NCBI GenBank assembly: GCA_018672825.1
Contig: JABHUE010000104.1
Coordinates: 1 to 50,507, forward strand
DNA: 50,507 bases
Origin: Pseudomonadota bacterium
GTDB taxonomy: Bacteria; Pseudomonadota; Gammaproteobacteria; Arenicellales; UBA868
Direction: 5' to 3'
The translations under genes were made by a program, and so were the position numbers. Positions 1 to 8,027 of the stretch are shown here, in pieces. Below the pieces are notes generated by a model. The model had not been told where the DNA came from. It did not search any database and saw nothing but the letters and a program-made list of their open reading frames with translations. Each line of letters begins with the position of its first letter. Within the stretch, counting starts at the first letter, position 1.

Positions 1-115
1 CCACAACCCCAAGGATAACTCCTAATGTACCGAGTCCCATACCGGGTCCGATATAGCCAAAAGCTATATCGCTGAACAAAAAACTTACTGAAGCGACGGC
101 AGTCCTTGCGCTCAT
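1..115 (-). CDS. Small membrane protein with YIGPG motif, 5' part only (runs off left edge)
   Basis: An ATG at 113-115 opens a minus-strand frame that stays open to the window edge. It encodes a short signal-like hydrophobic stretch followed by the motif YIGPGMGLGTLG and the start of a second hydrophobic segment. Small proteins with a YIGPG-type motif followed by a membrane helix are common in proteobacteria and have no assigned function that I can state with confidence. The start lies one base after the stop codon of the arylsulfotransferase-like gene and has an AGGTAAG ribosome-binding site, so the two genes are almost certainly one operon and may be translationally coupled. The C-terminal part is outside the window. 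Confidence 0.6.
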   Translation of the reverse strand, partial: MSARTAVASVSFLFSDIAFGYIGPGMGLGTLGVILGVV

Positions 116-116
116 C

Positions 117-1427
117 TTACCTGCACCGTAAAAAACTATTTTTATCGAAATAGTCTTCTGGAAGAAATTTAGCCCCCGTAACCACAAGGACTTCGTTCGT
201 GTCATGATTATACTGATTGATAAACTCGAAGGTCTTTTCACCCTCTTTAGAGACCTCAAAAACACGCCCCTGCTTTGGGCTAGTCACCAGGATACCTTGA
301 TTCGGTGTGATATCCATTTTTCCCATATGGGAGCTATAGAAATCAAAATCATCCCCCTTAACCACACGATTTGCTTCCATCGTTACAGGATCTATTTGAA
401 TAATATTTGAATTTCCGCGATGCATATTGTTGTCGTATACGTATAGTTTACCGTCCGGATTCCAATCAGGATCATGTTGACGTCGCCATTGTCCAACACG
501 CCACCACTTAACACGCAAATTATCAGGATTAACTATCGTTATTAGATTAAGAGACCTAAAGCTAATCAACAAATCGCCAACCGCAAATTGCGGATACCCA
601 ACGGCACTCTCGGCCAAGAGAGGCTCTAAGTCGTTAGGATGATGAGGATCGTGGCCCCAAGTTGACTCACTGTCTCCATCTTTTTGCCTAATGCCGAAAA
701 GATCCAACTCGGGATTGGCTTTATCGAGAGCCGCAATATTAAGTGTCCTTAGGATCTCAGATGTATTTATATCAACTTTGACCATATCGTGATTTCGCCA
801 AGCCCAAACTGCGCTAGCGCCATCGCTCGCCACAGAATGATGGAAATTCCCTTTAATCTCCCAAAGCCGATTTCCACACGCGTCTATGCGATATAGGCCA
901 TTTCCCCCATCAAATGAATAGATCAATGAGCCGTCCTGAAACACCTCCAAGCCATGTAAATACTTATTGGTATCTTTTCGCTCCGCATTCGTTTCATTGT
1001 CTTCAGTCACTTTCCATTGATGAACGACACTCCCTTTATCATCGAGAAGAATCGCGCCATGCATGGCGGTTTCCGTGTCAAACGCGCCATAAATAAACCT
1101 GAGACCACTTTCTATCTTATCGGAAATAAAAACCAGTCCTGAATCACGCCGTTTGTTTGCATCCGGAATCTCAACGGGCTGATAACTGGATTGTTCTGAA
1201 TCCGCGATAACGTAGTTTTCAAGTAAGCGACTAGGTTTGAGACCAAGATCATTTTCAATTTTTTCTTTAACGGTTTTTTGCTCTTCTCTTTCTCCAATCA
1301 AAAAGCTTCGAACACTCATTACATGATCGTAAGGCCAAACACGTGCCATGATCACATACATCCCAGATAAAAAAGAAAAAACGGAGACGAGATAAACAGT
1401 GGCGATAATCAGAAACTTCTTGCTCAT
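117..1427 (-). CDS. Arylsulfotransferase (ASST)-like membrane-anchored protein
   Basis: From the internal ATG at 1427 the product is 436 aa: one N-terminal membrane anchor (about residues 5-27), a linker, then a repeat-rich domain typical of a beta-propeller. Motifs such as AILLDDKGSVVHQWKV, YLHGLEVFQDGSLIY and GHDPHHPNDLEPL resemble the arylsulfotransferase/ASST propeller families, whose classical members transfer sulfate between phenols in the periplasm. The catalytic histidine cannot be assigned by eye, so activity is unproven and 'arylsulfotransferase-like' describes the fold only. The same frame can start at 1487, adding 20 residues; neither start has a good Shine-Dalgarno, and I prefer 1427 because the anchor then sits at the N terminus. 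It is followed after one base by a YIGPG-motif membrane protein gene. Confidence 0.7.
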   Translation of the reverse strand: MSKKFLIIATVYLVSVFSFLSGMYVIMARVWPYDHVMSVRSFLIGEREEQKTVKEKIENDLGLKPSRLLENYVIADSEQSSYQPVEIPDANKRRDSGLVFISDKIESGLRFIYGAFDTETAMHGAILLDDKGSVVHQWKVTEDNETNAERKDTNKYLHGLEVFQDGSLIYSFDGGNGLYRIDACGNRLWEIKGNFHHSVASDGASAVWAWRNHDMVKVDINTSEILRTLNIAALDKANPELDLFGIRQKDGDSESTWGHDPHHPNDLEPLLAESAVGYPQFAVGDLLISFRSLNLITIVNPDNLRVKWWRVGQWRRQHDPDWNPDGKLYVYDNNMHRGNSNIIQIDPVTMEANRVVKGDDFDFYSSHMGKMDITPNQGILVTSPKQGRVFEVSKEGEKTFEFINQYNHDTNEVLVVTGAKFLPEDYFDKNSFLRCR

Positions 1428-1652
1428 AGAAAGTAATAAATAATTTTTGGGATATAAAGTGCGAGTGGCTTTGATTACGCGCGACATAGATTTTTAGAAA
1501 ATCGGGGCTTGGGGGATGTTATCATCTACACTACACCTGTTTCTAGTTTCTCTATTTTTTTAGGTTAGTTTTAATGCACCCCTCCGGCAATGTAAGAAGA
1601 TATGATTCGTTCGATATCATCTAATGTCGCGGGTTAAACGAGGCGTTTTATC

Positions 1653-2636
1653 GTGCGAATTTTAGTCACTGGTGGTACTGGCTTTACGGGTAAGGCTCTC
1701 GTAAAAAGATTGCATCGAGATGGTCATGAGGTGGTCGCGCTAGATTACAAAGAGGGCATTAAGACTCAGGAAATTCGCGATTGGGGTGTACGGGTCATTA
1801 TCGGCAGCGTAACGGATCCCGCGGTGGTTAAAGAAGCAATGCAGGGAGTCGATGTTGTCCACCACCTTGCGGCCGCATTTCGGGAGCTCAATGTCCCGAA
1901 CACTTACTATGACGAGGTCAATGTTGGCGGGGCAAGAACCGTGCTTGAGGCTGCTGTATCCGCTGGCGCGAAACGGTTTATCTACTGCAGCACATGCGGC
2001 GTTCATGGAGACGTTCAGCACCCGCCCGCAAATGAAGACGCGCCCATTGCAGCTGCTGACTACTATCAACAAACTAAATATCAGGCGGAACCGCTCGTAC
2101 ATGAGTATCAAAACCGCGGCCTTTCCACTGTCATTCTGCGCCCAGCAGCCATCTATGGGCCAGGCGATCCCGAGCGGTTTGGGATGATCTTTCGCCGCGT
2201 GGCAAAGGGCTCATTTCCGATCTTTGGAGATGGAAAAGCGTTTTATCATCCTTTGTATATCGATAACTTCGTCGACGCGCTCGAAAAAGTAACGCACGAT
2301 GGTGTGGGTGATGGGCGCACCTACTTAATTGCGGATCACGAATACGTGACGACAGAAGAGCTGGTGAACCGGGTTGCGGCAGCGATGAATCGATCGGTCA
2401 AAACGCCTCATTTCCCATTCTGGCCGTTATGGCTCGCGGGCCACTTTTTTGAAAAAGCCTGTAAGCCGCTGAAAGTCGCGCCGCCGATCTTTCCGCGGCG
2501 TGTTGACTGGTATCGGCAAAACCGCGCTTTTGATATCTCAAGAGCACTCAACGAAATCTCGTATAACCCGAGCGTGGGACTGGATGAAGGTTTGCGCGCC
2601 ACCGCAAAATGGTACGAAGAAGAGGGTTACCTGTAA
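1653..2636 (+). CDS. NAD-dependent epimerase/dehydratase family protein
   Basis: A 327-aa extended short-chain dehydrogenase. The N terminus carries the Rossmann dinucleotide motif TGGTGFTG (residues 6-13), the middle has the active-site pattern YCST (about 111-114) and Y138-QQT-K142 (YxxxK), and RPAAIYGPGD (about 162-171) is typical of sugar-nucleotide epimerases and 3-beta-hydroxysteroid-dehydrogenase-like members. The start is GTG with an AGG about nine bases upstream. The substrate cannot be inferred. It is divergent from the arylsulfotransferase-like gene and convergent with the MttB-like gene, so it is probably monocistronic. Confidence 0.85.
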   Translation: MRILVTGGTGFTGKALVKRLHRDGHEVVALDYKEGIKTQEIRDWGVRVIIGSVTDPAVVKEAMQGVDVVHHLAAAFRELNVPNTYYDEVNVGGARTVLEAAVSAGAKRFIYCSTCGVHGDVQHPPANEDAPIAAADYYQQTKYQAEPLVHEYQNRGLSTVILRPAAIYGPGDPERFGMIFRRVAKGSFPIFGDGKAFYHPLYIDNFVDALEKVTHDGVGDGRTYLIADHEYVTTEELVNRVAAAMNRSVKTPHFPFWPLWLAGHFFEKACKPLKVAPPIFPRRVDWYRQNRAFDISRALNEISYNPSVGLDEGLRATAKWYEEEGYL

Positions 2637-2686
2637 CACGTTCAACTCGTGCCACTCAACAACGCATCCTTGTCGTCATTTGAAAT

Positions 2687-4258
2687 CTAGAAATCAGTGG
2701 GCGCGCCACCCTCTTTTTTACGACGCTCAACAAAGCCTGTCAGCTCCTCTCGTATTGCGGACTCCATGGGGGGCTCAACATACTCAGCGAGGACTTCTTT
2801 ATATATGCGGTTCGCACGCATCGGTGTTTCAATCGATCCAGATTGCTCCCAACTCTCGAAGTTGCGCCAGTCCGATAAAAAAGGACTGTAGTAAGCGTCT
2901 TTAAAACGAGACTGGGTGTGATCCGCACCCAGAAAGTGTCCTGATGGCCCCACGTCACGAATTGCATCAACCGCAAGATCTTCGTCCGAGACCCCGATCG
3001 GTTTCTGGTAATACGCAAACTGCTGTAGCAATTCACAGTCGATCACAAATTTTTCAAAACTCGCGCAAAGTCCGCCTTCCATCCATCCGGCCGCGTGATA
3101 AATGATATTGGCATGAGCGCTTGAGCACGCCCAGAGGGAAGCCGTACTCTCCCAGGTGGCTTGCGCATCAACACAGTTCGCTGCGTTTGCGTTTGATGCC
3201 CGCCATGGCAGGTTATAAAACCTTGCCATCTGCCCTGACATTTGTGTTGCGCGAACATATTCTGGAGTTCCAAACGCCGGCGCCCCTGATTTCATATCAA
3301 CATTTGACGTAAACGAGCCGTAAGCCACAGGGGCTCCCGGTCGAATCAACTGCAAAAGCGCAACTGCTGCAAGACATTCTGCTGTCTGTTGCGCGATCGC
3401 GCCTGCCAGCGTCACCGGCGCCATGGCGCCCGAAAGCGTGAAGGGGGTAATAATGACCAACTGATTTCGGCGCGCCAAGCGCATTGCACCATCAAGCATT
3501 GGCCAGTCATGCTTAAGCGGTGATGACGAATTGATATTGGTGAACATCTTGGGGGACTGTTCAAATTCTGAATGGCTAAAACCCCCTGCAATACGCACCA
3601 TCTCCATTGCGTCCTCAACCCGCTCAACCCCAAGAGAATAAGCGTGAACTAGCTTGTCAGTCATGGTTAACAGATCAAAAAGACAATCCAGATGCCGAAT
3701 TGATGGGTGAATATCAATGGGTTCAACCGGGTATCCGCCAGTGAAATGAATACAATCAAAGCTCTGGGCGAGTCGCAAAAAATTCTGGTAGTCCTTACGG
3801 TTGCCGACACGTCGGCCATTATCTAAATCAGAGACATTAGGTGGACTCGCAACCAGGCCAAACGCCGCCAAATCTTCGCCAAACACCAAACGACGATCTT
3901 GATTTCTAGGCGTAAGGGACACGTGATCTGGCGCCTTGTTGACCTGTTCCATCACAAAATCGCGATCCATACGAACCGTTGGTGATGAGTCGGTAATCTT
4001 GCAACCCGCTACCGCGAGCACATCACGCGCTTTTTCATGTAAAAAATCAATTCCGATTTCTTCAAGGATTTGCATGGCCGCTTCATGGATTCGCTGCGCA
4101 CCCTCTAGGCCCACGGGCTCTACTGGGGGATCAAGATAGCGAGGCTGATCCCAAGGCAACTGCGCAAGCGCCTGTTTTGCCGCGCCACTGTCTCGTGCCT
4201 TACGTCTTCGACCTCTCCTAACCTCTGGTGCTGATGCTGGCGACTCTTTATTGGTCAT
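2687..4258 (-). CDS. Trimethylamine methyltransferase (MttB) family protein, non-pyrrolysine type
   Basis: A 523-aa member of the MttB superfamily (COG5598), recognised from the TIM-barrel body including VEPVGLEGAQRIHEAAMQIL near the N terminus and the GGYPVEPIDIHPSIRHLD segment. Archaeal trimethylamine methyltransferases carry pyrrolysine encoded by an in-frame amber codon; here the frame is uninterrupted, so this is the non-Pyl branch, some members of which (for example MtgB) demethylate quaternary amines such as glycine betaine. The methyl donor here is unknown. The first 35 residues are a basic low-complexity tail (RRGRRRKAR). No corrinoid protein or corrinoid:folate methyltransferase gene is adjacent. 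It stands alone, convergent with the epimerase gene. Confidence 0.85.
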   Translation of the reverse strand: MTNKESPASAPEVRRGRRRKARDSGAAKQALAQLPWDQPRYLDPPVEPVGLEGAQRIHEAAMQILEEIGIDFLHEKARDVLAVAGCKITDSSPTVRMDRDFVMEQVNKAPDHVSLTPRNQDRRLVFGEDLAAFGLVASPPNVSDLDNGRRVGNRKDYQNFLRLAQSFDCIHFTGGYPVEPIDIHPSIRHLDCLFDLLTMTDKLVHAYSLGVERVEDAMEMVRIAGGFSHSEFEQSPKMFTNINSSSPLKHDWPMLDGAMRLARRNQLVIITPFTLSGAMAPVTLAGAIAQQTAECLAAVALLQLIRPGAPVAYGSFTSNVDMKSGAPAFGTPEYVRATQMSGQMARFYNLPWRASNANAANCVDAQATWESTASLWACSSAHANIIYHAAGWMEGGLCASFEKFVIDCELLQQFAYYQKPIGVSDEDLAVDAIRDVGPSGHFLGADHTQSRFKDAYYSPFLSDWRNFESWEQSGSIETPMRANRIYKEVLAEYVEPPMESAIREELTGFVERRKKEGGAPTDF

Positions 4259-4511
4259 TGCTATGTAATCAAAATTGAACTCGCTCTAGTTTCCGACGAG
4301 CATTAAAGATCATCATATGTTTTGGCGACGTTTGTCGTTCAACCAAGGACAAAAATCTAAAAGAAATGGTCTGATTAAGGGTTAAAAGCGGATTTATCAT
4401 CCGCCCCGACTACCACGAACCTGCCTGCTATGATTGCGGCTGATGAGTGGATCAAAAACACAAGTAGGGCGATAAATAACCCAACATAACTTTTCAAAAA
4501 GTAGAAGGGAA

Positions 4512-5051
4512 ATGAAATTTTCATCGAAACAAAAAGGCACCGCTCTGGGGATGTTAATTGGATTCTTGTCTGCTTTGACTGTTGTCATCCTCGGCACGCG
4601 TTTAAATCCGTTTCAAATGAGTCCGGCCGCAGATGACTTCCAGGCATTACGCATCGCGGCGATTTCCGTTATCTCGGTGTGCATATTTTTAGTCTTTTCG
4701 ATCGGAAGAATTGCTCGACACCGGTTCTTTTCTCCCGACGACATAGACGGGGCGGGACTGACCGCAGGAACCGCTAAGGTAAAATTACTGCAGGCGGAAC
4801 TGCAAAATACGATCGAGCAAACCCTACTAGCGATTATTGTTTATTTCAGTTGGGCGATCCTCTTGCCATCCACATGGATTCTGGTGGTCCCGCTTGCTGC
4901 TGTAAGTTTTGCGATCGGTCGAATTCTCTTTTTTGCGGGCTACTCTGGTGGCGCCCCATCAAGAGCGGCGGGCTTTGCCCTGACTTTTTTTCCGTCCGTG
5001 CTGATGCTCATCCTCATTATTTACAACGTAACGCTTAAGCTCTACGCCTAG
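4512..5051 (+). CDS. MAPEG-family integral membrane protein
   Basis: A 179-aa protein with four predicted membrane segments (about residues 10-28, 47-66, 105-138 as one or two helices, and 150-175). The stretch LQAELQNTIEQTLLAIIVYF and the later RILFFAGYSGGAPSRAAGF match the MAPEG pattern (membrane-associated proteins in eicosanoid and glutathione metabolism), in which N, E and R residues near the bilayer face bind glutathione in characterised members. Bacterial members are mostly uncharacterised. It starts with an AAGGGAAATG context (ribosome-binding site AGAAGGG), is divergent from the MttB-like gene, and converges on moaB with five bases between the stops. Confidence 0.75.
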   Translation: MKFSSKQKGTALGMLIGFLSALTVVILGTRLNPFQMSPAADDFQALRIAAISVISVCIFLVFSIGRIARHRFFSPDDIDGAGLTAGTAKVKLLQAELQNTIEQTLLAIIVYFSWAILLPSTWILVVPLAAVSFAIGRILFFAGYSGGAPSRAAGFALTFFPSVLMLILIIYNVTLKLYA

Positions 5052-5056
5052 ACGGC

Positions 5057-5593
5057 TCACTTTTTACGACGATGCTCCAACAGCCGCGGCATCAACTCGA
5101 CAAGATTACATGGGCGCGTTCGGTAGTCCAGCTGATATGCGAGCAGCTTATCCCACGCGGTCGCGCAGGCACCTGAAGATCCAGGAAGCGAGAAGAGATA
5201 CGTTCCGTTGGCGACGCCTGCAATTGCTCTGGACTGCAGCGAAGATGTCGCAATCTCTTCAAAAGAAATCGCTCTAAAAATCTCGCCGAAACCATCAAGC
5301 ACTTTCTCGAAAAGTGGCGTGACCGCTTCGGGAGTGCCATCAAACCCCGTGACGCCGGTCCCCCCCGTCGTCAGCACGACCTGAACCGCCGGGTCTGCAA
5401 TCCAGCGTGACACCACGGCACGGATCTGGAACACATCATCCGGCACGATGACCTTTTCAACCAGTGTATGTCCGGATGCAGTCAAACGATCAACCAGAAG
5501 CTTGCCCGACTTGTCATCAGACTCAGTGCGAGAATCCGATACCGTCATCACGGCAATCGGCACGGGGATTAATTCACGAATGATTTTAGGCAT
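5057..5593 (-). CDS. moaB: Molybdenum cofactor biosynthesis protein MoaB
   Basis: A 178-aa MoaB/MogA-fold protein. The signature TTGGTGVTGFDGTPEAV (about residues 75-91) is the molybdopterin-binding motif, and the C-terminal SLPGSSGACATAWDKLL and RPCNLVELMPRL are typical of the MoaB subgroup. These proteins adenylate molybdopterin before metal insertion by MoeA. It is divergent from moaD-moaE, with about 80 bp between the starts, and the window also carries moaC and moeA. The genes moaA, mobA and mogA are not present here. Confidence 0.92.
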   Translation of the reverse strand: MPKIIRELIPVPIAVMTVSDSRTESDDKSGKLLVDRLTASGHTLVEKVIVPDDVFQIRAVVSRWIADPAVQVVLTTGGTGVTGFDGTPEAVTPLFEKVLDGFGEIFRAISFEEIATSSLQSRAIAGVANGTYLFSLPGSSGACATAWDKLLAYQLDYRTRPCNLVELMPRLLEHRRKK

Positions 5594-5608
5594 AACTCAA
5601 AGTGTTAC

Positions 5609-5637
5609 TTGTGAAGCGTTTATGACACCCTTATTAT
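5609..5637 (+). promoter_or_regulatory. Candidate sigma70 promoter for moaD-moaE
   Basis: TTGTGA (5609-5614) and TATTAT (5632-5637) are separated by 17 bp and lie about 40 bp before the moaD start in the moaB/moaD divergent gap. Assigned by eye only. Confidence 0.35.
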
Positions 5638-5675
5638 AAGGTTGCTTTCCAACTGTATTGTTATTCAAAAAAGTT

Positions 5676-5906
5676 ATGTCAATTCAGGTTCGTTTTTTTG
5701 CCAGTCTGCGCGAACGCGTTGGACATACTCGTCTTTCCATTGAAAGTGCGGGCATCGCGACAGCGCGTGATGTCTGGCATGCAGTCAGCGCCTCTCCACT
5801 TGATGAAGAAATGCTGGTCGCAATAAATAAGGCCTACGCAAGCCTCGATAAAGCAGTCTCTGATGGCGACGAAGTTGCTTTTTTCCCACCCGTAACAGGC
5901 GGCTAA
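5676..5906 (+). CDS. moaD: Molybdopterin synthase sulfur-carrier subunit MoaD
   Basis: A 76-aa ubiquitin-fold protein ending in FPPVTGG; the C-terminal Gly-Gly is the residue pair that is adenylated and thiocarboxylated to carry sulfur to precursor Z. I start at ATG 5676 (MSIQVRFFASLRERVG), which is the usual MoaD N terminus; the frame also opens at a TTG at 5658, which would add six residues not seen in the family. It lies seven bases before moaE, with which it forms the heterotetrameric molybdopterin synthase. Confidence 0.93.
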   Translation: MSIQVRFFASLRERVGHTRLSIESAGIATARDVWHAVSASPLDEEMLVAINKAYASLDKAVSDGDEVAFFPPVTGG

Positions 5907-5913
5907 ACAGCAA

Positions 5914-6348
5914 ATGCGCGTTGAAATTCGAGAGACAGCATTTGATCCGTGGCTAGAGGTATCGGCGTTTCGTCGCGATCACCTCGCGGCAGGACGCATC
6001 GGGGCGAGCGCTGTATTCGTTGGAACGATGCGAGATTTCAACGAAGGCGATGACGTCAAGTCAATGGTCCTGGAACACTATCCCGGCATGACAGAACAAC
6101 ATCTCGAGACGATGACGCAGGATGCCATCTCCAAACATCAACTGAGCGATGCGCTGGTTATCCATCGCGTGGGCACAATATTACCTGCAGATGATATTGT
6201 GCTGGTCGCTGCGTTTTCGGCGCATCGCAAAGAAGCGCTCATCGCGTGTCGCGAAATGATGGAAACGCTTAAATCAACCGCTCCTTTTTGGAAAAAAGAA
6301 TCACTTGCCTCCGGTGAGCGCTGGGTTGAAAAAAACACAGCCGGCTGA
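5914..6348 (+). CDS. moaE: Molybdopterin synthase catalytic subunit MoaE
   Basis: A 144-aa MoaE. Family features are visible in order: GASAVFVGTMRDFNEGD, the VLEHYPGMTEQ segment, the VIHRVGTILPADDIVLVA strand, AHRKEALIACREMME, and the C-terminal PFWKKE containing the catalytic lysine region. With MoaD it converts cyclic pyranopterin monophosphate to molybdopterin. It directly follows moaD, and converges on the methyltransferase gene about 20 bp downstream. Confidence 0.95.
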   Translation: MRVEIRETAFDPWLEVSAFRRDHLAAGRIGASAVFVGTMRDFNEGDDVKSMVLEHYPGMTEQHLETMTQDAISKHQLSDALVIHRVGTILPADDIVLVAAFSAHRKEALIACREMMETLKSTAPFWKKESLASGERWVEKNTAG

Positions 6349-6369
6349 ACATATCCAAGCGATAAGCCG

Positions 6370-6933
6370 TCATCGACGAGCCACGATCCAAGAAAGATTT
6401 TGATCCGGGTCGGTGCCATCGGATAAATCTAAAATTTCGAGTCCTTTAAAACTCTGCTCTAACTCACCCGGTTGCAGAACATACTCGGCATTAAAACGGG
6501 GTACTTTTTTAAGATGATTAATGTTAAACGTGCTGAAAAACAATAGGCCGTTGTCAACAATAGCGTCCTGAATAAAAGGAAACAGCGCTCGATTAAGATA
6601 TCGAAAACAACAGATCAGTGACCACGAGCCGGTTGGGAGCGGGTTGGCTTCTAGATCTAGAACAAGCGTCTCAATCGAGACGTCCTCTTCCTTGGCAAGC
6701 GCGAGCCCTAATTCCAAGCCTACCCCGCTGCAGTCGATGGCGGTCACCTCAAGGCCATGCTTTGCCAGAAAGACACTGGCATGGCACTTGCCTGCAGCGA
6801 TATCAACGGCCGTGGCGCCGGTGAGCAACTTCTCAATAAACCCTAGATTTTTTTCAAGCAGGGGCTCGACACGCAAACTCGCCAATTCACTTTTTTGGTA
6901 TTTCTCGTCCCAGCGAGAGGCATCAGTCACCAT
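6370..6933 (-). CDS. Class I SAM-dependent methyltransferase
   Basis: A 187-aa Rossmann-fold methyltransferase with motif I as AVDIAAGKCHASVFLA, an acidic end of strand 2 (VTAIDCSG) and a post-motif LVLDLEANPLP. The N-terminal WDEKYQ and overall size resemble TehB/thiopurine-methyltransferase-like small methyltransferases. The substrate is unknown. It starts 20 bp after the TauD-like oxygenase gene on the same strand and is probably the last gene of a moaC-moeA-oxygenase-methyltransferase transcript. The motif glycines are less regular (AAGKC instead of GxGxG), so binding of SAM is likely but not certain. Confidence 0.75.
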   Translation of the reverse strand: MVTDASRWDEKYQKSELASLRVEPLLEKNLGFIEKLLTGATAVDIAAGKCHASVFLAKHGLEVTAIDCSGVGLELGLALAKEEDVSIETLVLDLEANPLPTGSWSLICCFRYLNRALFPFIQDAIVDNGLLFFSTFNINHLKKVPRFNAEYVLQPGELEQSFKGLEILDLSDGTDPDQNLSWIVARR

Positions 6934-6953
6934 GACCTTTAGTTTTCCAAAAA

Positions 6954-8027
6954 CTAGAAACGACCGGCACTGTCCGGGGATGGCACGGCATATTCTTCGT
7001 AATCCAGGTCCCCATCGTAAATGCTCACGCGGCCTTCCTGTTTCGAGATTCCGCGGCGCTTACCAAACGCTGAAATATCCTCAATCAGCGGCCGAGGGCT
7101 ATAAGCCTTTAACCAAAGCCGCATAAGATGCCGGCGTTTATCCAGATCATCATGATCTATAAAAGCCGTTCGATTGTGTAACACCGTGTAGTTACTGAAA
7201 AAAAGAATATCTCCGGGTACAAGCATAAACTGTCGATAGCACTTGGCGCCATGGGCGACCTGATCCAGCGTATCTAACGCTGTGCTCTCGGCAGGTGTTT
7301 TCTCTTTGCCGAGATGGGTAAACGCCATCTCGATATAACTCCTCAAATAACTGATGCTGAGGCAGCCCTCTTTTTCAGAAAATACAGGAATTTTGTCCTG
7401 GGTAACAGGCGACTCACCGGGGGCCTGTTCACCAAAAAGATGGTACTGAAAACCTTCGCAAAGAATCGGCAGTACATCAGGATGCTGATCCAGGAGTTCG
7501 TTATAGATCGCAGCTGCGCCCGCATAACCACTCAGGCCGCCTTCGTGTGCCGCAACGAGACACATCATCCCGACAACATCCGTCGCATCAGTGTGCAGCG
7601 CAAGCTCAGTACTGTTTTGATAGGCCCGGTAACGCGGATTATCGCCACCCAAATTGACGACATGTCCGAGACGGTCACCGGCGAGACTTTGCGACTGGGC
7701 CTCCCCCATGTGTGCCCCAATGCCCCAAAAAATTATCGCGCAATCGTCTTTGGAGTAGCGCTCCATCGGGAGCCCTCGCAAAAGCACGAGGCCTTTTCCA
7801 TAGTCAATCTCATGGATCCATTCTGCAATCACTTTCCGCAGGGAACCGAGCGGAAAATCATTTTTGGTAATTTCCTCTACCGCCAGGCCTTTGGCTTTAA
7901 TTACATTTAACGCGCCATCCAGTTCAGCTAATTCCTGATCACCAAGTGGGTAGGCAATATCCAACTCGGAACGAACGGTGGCCGTTGTCCAGGCATTAGG
8001 ATGGTCGATTCTTGAAGTCGGTAACAT
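6954..8027 (-). CDS. TauD/TfdA-family Fe(II)/2-oxoglutarate-dependent oxygenase
   Basis: A 357-aa dioxygenase-like protein. The iron-binding facial triad is visible: H145-x-D147 in LALHTDATD and the distal histidine H284 in VLHNRTAFID, followed by R299/R303, one of which would bind 2-oxoglutarate. This matches the TauD/TfdA family; the substrate is unknown and could be a taurine-, betaine- or carnitine-like compound. Its ATG (8025-8027) directly abuts the TAG stop of moeA (8028-8030) with no base between, pointing to translational coupling with a molybdenum cofactor operon, although the enzyme type itself needs iron, not molybdenum. A methyltransferase gene follows. Confidence 0.88.
   Translation of the reverse strand: MLPTSRIDHPNAWTTATVRSELDIAYPLGDQELAELDGALNVIKAKGLAVEEITKNDFPLGSLRKVIAEWIHEIDYGKGLVLLRGLPMERYSKDDCAIIFWGIGAHMGEAQSQSLAGDRLGHVVNLGGDNPRYRAYQNSTELALHTDATDVVGMMCLVAAHEGGLSGYAGAAAIYNELLDQHPDVLPILCEGFQYHLFGEQAPGESPVTQDKIPVFSEKEGCLSISYLRSYIEMAFTHLGKEKTPAESTALDTLDQVAHGAKCYRQFMLVPGDILFFSNYTVLHNRTAFIDHDDLDKRRHLMRLWLKAYSPRPLIEDISAFGKRRGISKQEGRVSIYDGDLDYEEYAVPSPDSAGRF

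Noticed and set aside
1740-2111. Minus-strand frame inside the epimerase gene, and many similar long antisense frames
   Set aside because: These frames are shadows of well-supported genes on the other strand and have no family features.
2687-4258. Pyrrolysine-containing trimethylamine methyltransferase
   Set aside because: No in-frame amber codon interrupts the gene and no pylS/pylT/pylBCD genes are seen.
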